A stretch of DNA of 14,734 nucleotides from JAVBPT01 sp031549455 (GTDB lineage Bacteria; Bacillota; Clostridia; Lachnospirales; JAKSVV01), in contig JAVBPT010000018.1 in the NCBI GenBank assembly GCA_031549455.1, positions 1 to 14,734 of the forward strand, in the 5' to 3' direction. Each line of letters begins with the position of its first letter. Within the stretch, counting starts at the first letter, position 1. This document shows, one piece after another, positions 13,626 through 14,734 of this stretch. The notes under the pieces are model-generated. The model had not been told where the DNA came from, made no database searches, and was given only the letters and a program-made list of their open reading frames with translations. The position numbers and the translations under genes were made by a program.

Positions 13626-14414
13626 GTGTTAAGTCATATATTAGCAATAATCAGCATTATTTCTATTTTGATCTTTTCATATTTAAAAAGGCAATTAACT
13701 TTTAGAGCGATTATAGCAGGATTAGTAGTTGGAATGATATTATACTATTGCGGGGGGTGGCTATTTTTAATAGTGCTTTATACATTTTTTATTTCATCTG
13801 TTATCATTTCGAATATAAAAAAAACATATAAAAATGCTGTAACAGCAAAAATCCAGGAAAAGAATAATATAAGAGATTGCACGCAGGTCTTTGCGAATAG
13901 CGGTTTGGCGCTAATTTTTGCTTTAATATATCATTTTAGCAAAGACCAAATTTATGAAATCATTGTTTTAATTCTATTTGCCTGTCATAATGCAGATACT
14001 TGGGCATCGGAGCTGGGTCTGCTTAGCAAGGAAAATCCCGTGTTCATAGTTGGTTTTAAAAAAGCCCAGAAAGGTATTTCGGGAGCGATTACTTTGACAG
14101 GTATAGTAGGATCATTTTTGGGATCATTTATTATTGCAATTCTATATTTGACATTTAAGGGAGATATCAAAAATACTTTTTTAATAAGCATTTTTGGCTT
14201 TATAGGAGCATTAATAGATAGTATACTGGGACAATTTTTACAAGCTTTATACTATGATGATAAGCTTAATCAGTTTTCGGAAAAAAAGTACAGTGGCAAT
14301 CGGATGAATAGAAAGATCAAGGGATGCTCAATGATTACAAATGATGTAGTGAATATTTTGGCCCCATTTATAAGTGTATTATTGTACCTTTGCTATTTAT
14401 TCATCTCGCAGTGA
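13626..14414 (+). CDS. DUF92 (VTE6-like) prenyl-phosphate kinase homologue
   Basis: A 262-residue membrane protein with about six hydrophobic helices. DUF92 landmarks are RDCTQVFANSG (83-93), NADTWASELG (122-131), KGISGAIT (149-156), GALIDSILG (194-202) and TNDVVN (238-243). The plant member VTE6 turns phytyl phosphate into phytyl diphosphate; for bacterial members the role is mostly inferred. I chose the GTG at 13626 because GAGGTGG (13614-13620) lies 5 bases upstream; a GTG at 13617 sits inside that binding site. An 8-bp hairpin (TGTTTTGA/TCAAAACA, 13582-13607) stands just ahead and could affect its translation. With the VTE5-like gene before it, a route from prenyl alcohol to diphosphate is plausible. 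No terminator is obvious after it. Confidence 0.87.
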   Translation: MLSHILAIISIISILIFSYLKRQLTFRAIIAGLVVGMILYYCGGWLFLIVLYTFFISSVIISNIKKTYKNAVTAKIQEKNNIRDCTQVFANSGLALIFALIYHFSKDQIYEIIVLILFACHNADTWASELGLLSKENPVFIVGFKKAQKGISGAITLTGIVGSFLGSFIIAILYLTFKGDIKNTFLISIFGFIGALIDSILGQFLQALYYDDKLNQFSEKKYSGNRMNRKIKGCSMITNDVVNILAPFISVLLYLCYLFISQ

Positions 14415-14443
14415 TATTTTAGTTTTGGACTTCTGTCAATATA

Positions 14444-14551
14444 ATGGACACAAATTTGTCTGACAAGGAGTATTCAATTTTTATTAAGAGTTCCGACTTA
14501 GTAGATGGAAACCTTGTAAAAGAAAGTTTAGTTAGGGCTGATAAAATCTAA
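14444..14551 (+). other. Short frame (35 codons), likely gene fragment
   Basis: ATG 14444 to the stop at 14549-14551 reads MDTNLSDKEYSIFIKSSD then LVDGNLVKESLVRADKI. The composition is protein-like, and the frame is also open to the left, but there is no binding site. It may be the tail of a lost gene. The remainder of the gap up to 14658 is very A/T-rich and holds no clear structure beyond a weak TATAAA at 14633-14638. Confidence 0.25.
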
Positions 14552-14658
14552 TATATAAATATGGAATAGAAACAATATTTTTGAAATATAAATGTTTTTT
14601 ATATGTGATTCAGAATTAAGAATAAAACTTATTATAAACTTAGAAGGGAAGATAGGAT

Positions 14659-14734
14659 ATGAAGATTTTTGTAAGTGCTGATATTGAGGGGATTACTACT
14701 ACTACATTCTGGGATGAAACTAGACCAGATAGAT
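14659..14734 (+). CDS. M55-family D-aminopeptidase (DppA-like), N-terminus only
   Basis: The window ends 25 codons into this gene. The visible part, MKIFVSADIEGITTTTFWDE, matches the N-terminus of M55 metallopeptidases such as Bacillus DppA, including Asp8 and Glu10 that bind zinc in the family. These enzymes act on D-amino-acid di- and tripeptides, for example D-Ala-D-Ala, and serve peptide nutrition or cell-wall recycling. AGAAGGGAAG lies about 10 bases before the ATG. The gene is separated from the DUF92 gene by 244 bases and is probably a different transcription unit. Confidence 0.75.
   Translation, partial: MKIFVSADIEGITTTTFWDETRPDR

Noticed and set aside
14430..14462. TGTCAATATAATGGACA stretch resembling an insertion-sequence end
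   Set aside because: No matching inverted partner, no target duplication and no transposase frame were found in the window, so an insertion sequence cannot be supported.
1..14734. Search for tRNA, rRNA, CRISPR arrays, riboswitches and phage attachment sites
   Set aside because: No cloverleaf, regularly spaced repeats or recognisable riboswitch core was seen by eye in the intergenic gaps; the gaps contain only hairpins, promoters and gene fragments.

Overview
The window reads as a chromosomal segment of a low-GC Gram-positive anaerobe, most likely a member of the Clostridia (Bacillota). The reasons are the minD-minE-rodA order, strong AGGAGG-type ribosome binding sites, GTG starts, AT-rich spacers, and a Gram-positive style export operon. 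The genus cannot be fixed from the sequence alone.

Region 1 (1-2910) is a cell-shape and division block. A frame open to the left edge ends at 258 and is followed by an AT-only hairpin. Then come minD, minE and rodA on the plus strand, ending at a strong hairpin that also serves the convergent gene. MinE carries an unusual charged tail of about 64 residues. Region 2 (2912-4030, minus strand) is a single gene for a cytoplasmic seven-bladed beta-propeller protein of the lactonase-like family, with its own promoter.

Region 3 (4206-10021) is a complete MarR-controlled export operon: marR, a hairpin-containing membrane fusion protein, two ABC half-transporters and a short EmrA-like membrane fusion protein. 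A perfect 16-bp inverted repeat overlaps the promoter -10 and is the likely MarR operator. The two half-transporters have complementary motif defects, which marks them as an asymmetric heterodimeric exporter with one normal and one degenerate ATP site.

Region 4 (10022-14734) is visibly richer in A/T and looks like accessory DNA in decay. It holds a broken GNAT acetyltransferase, a 52-codon acidic ORF, an intact inositol-monophosphatase-family gene, a spacer with possible gene debris, an intact promoter driving a small two-gene cassette (89-residue unknown plus DUF4160), and a frameshifted hicB with no hicA. A further fragment lies before two intact membrane-protein genes. These two are homologues of the plant phytol kinase family (VTE5/SEC59-like) and phytyl-phosphate kinase family (DUF92/VTE6-like), side by side. 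The window ends inside the first codons of an M55 (DppA-like) D-aminopeptidase.

The points of most interest are the adjacent VTE5-like/VTE6-like pair, which suggests a two-step prenyl alcohol to prenyl diphosphate salvage route; the extended MinE; the export operon with two unlike fusion proteins and an asymmetric ABC pair; and the small DUF4160/HicB cassette. No tRNA, rRNA, CRISPR array, intact insertion sequence or replication origin was seen.
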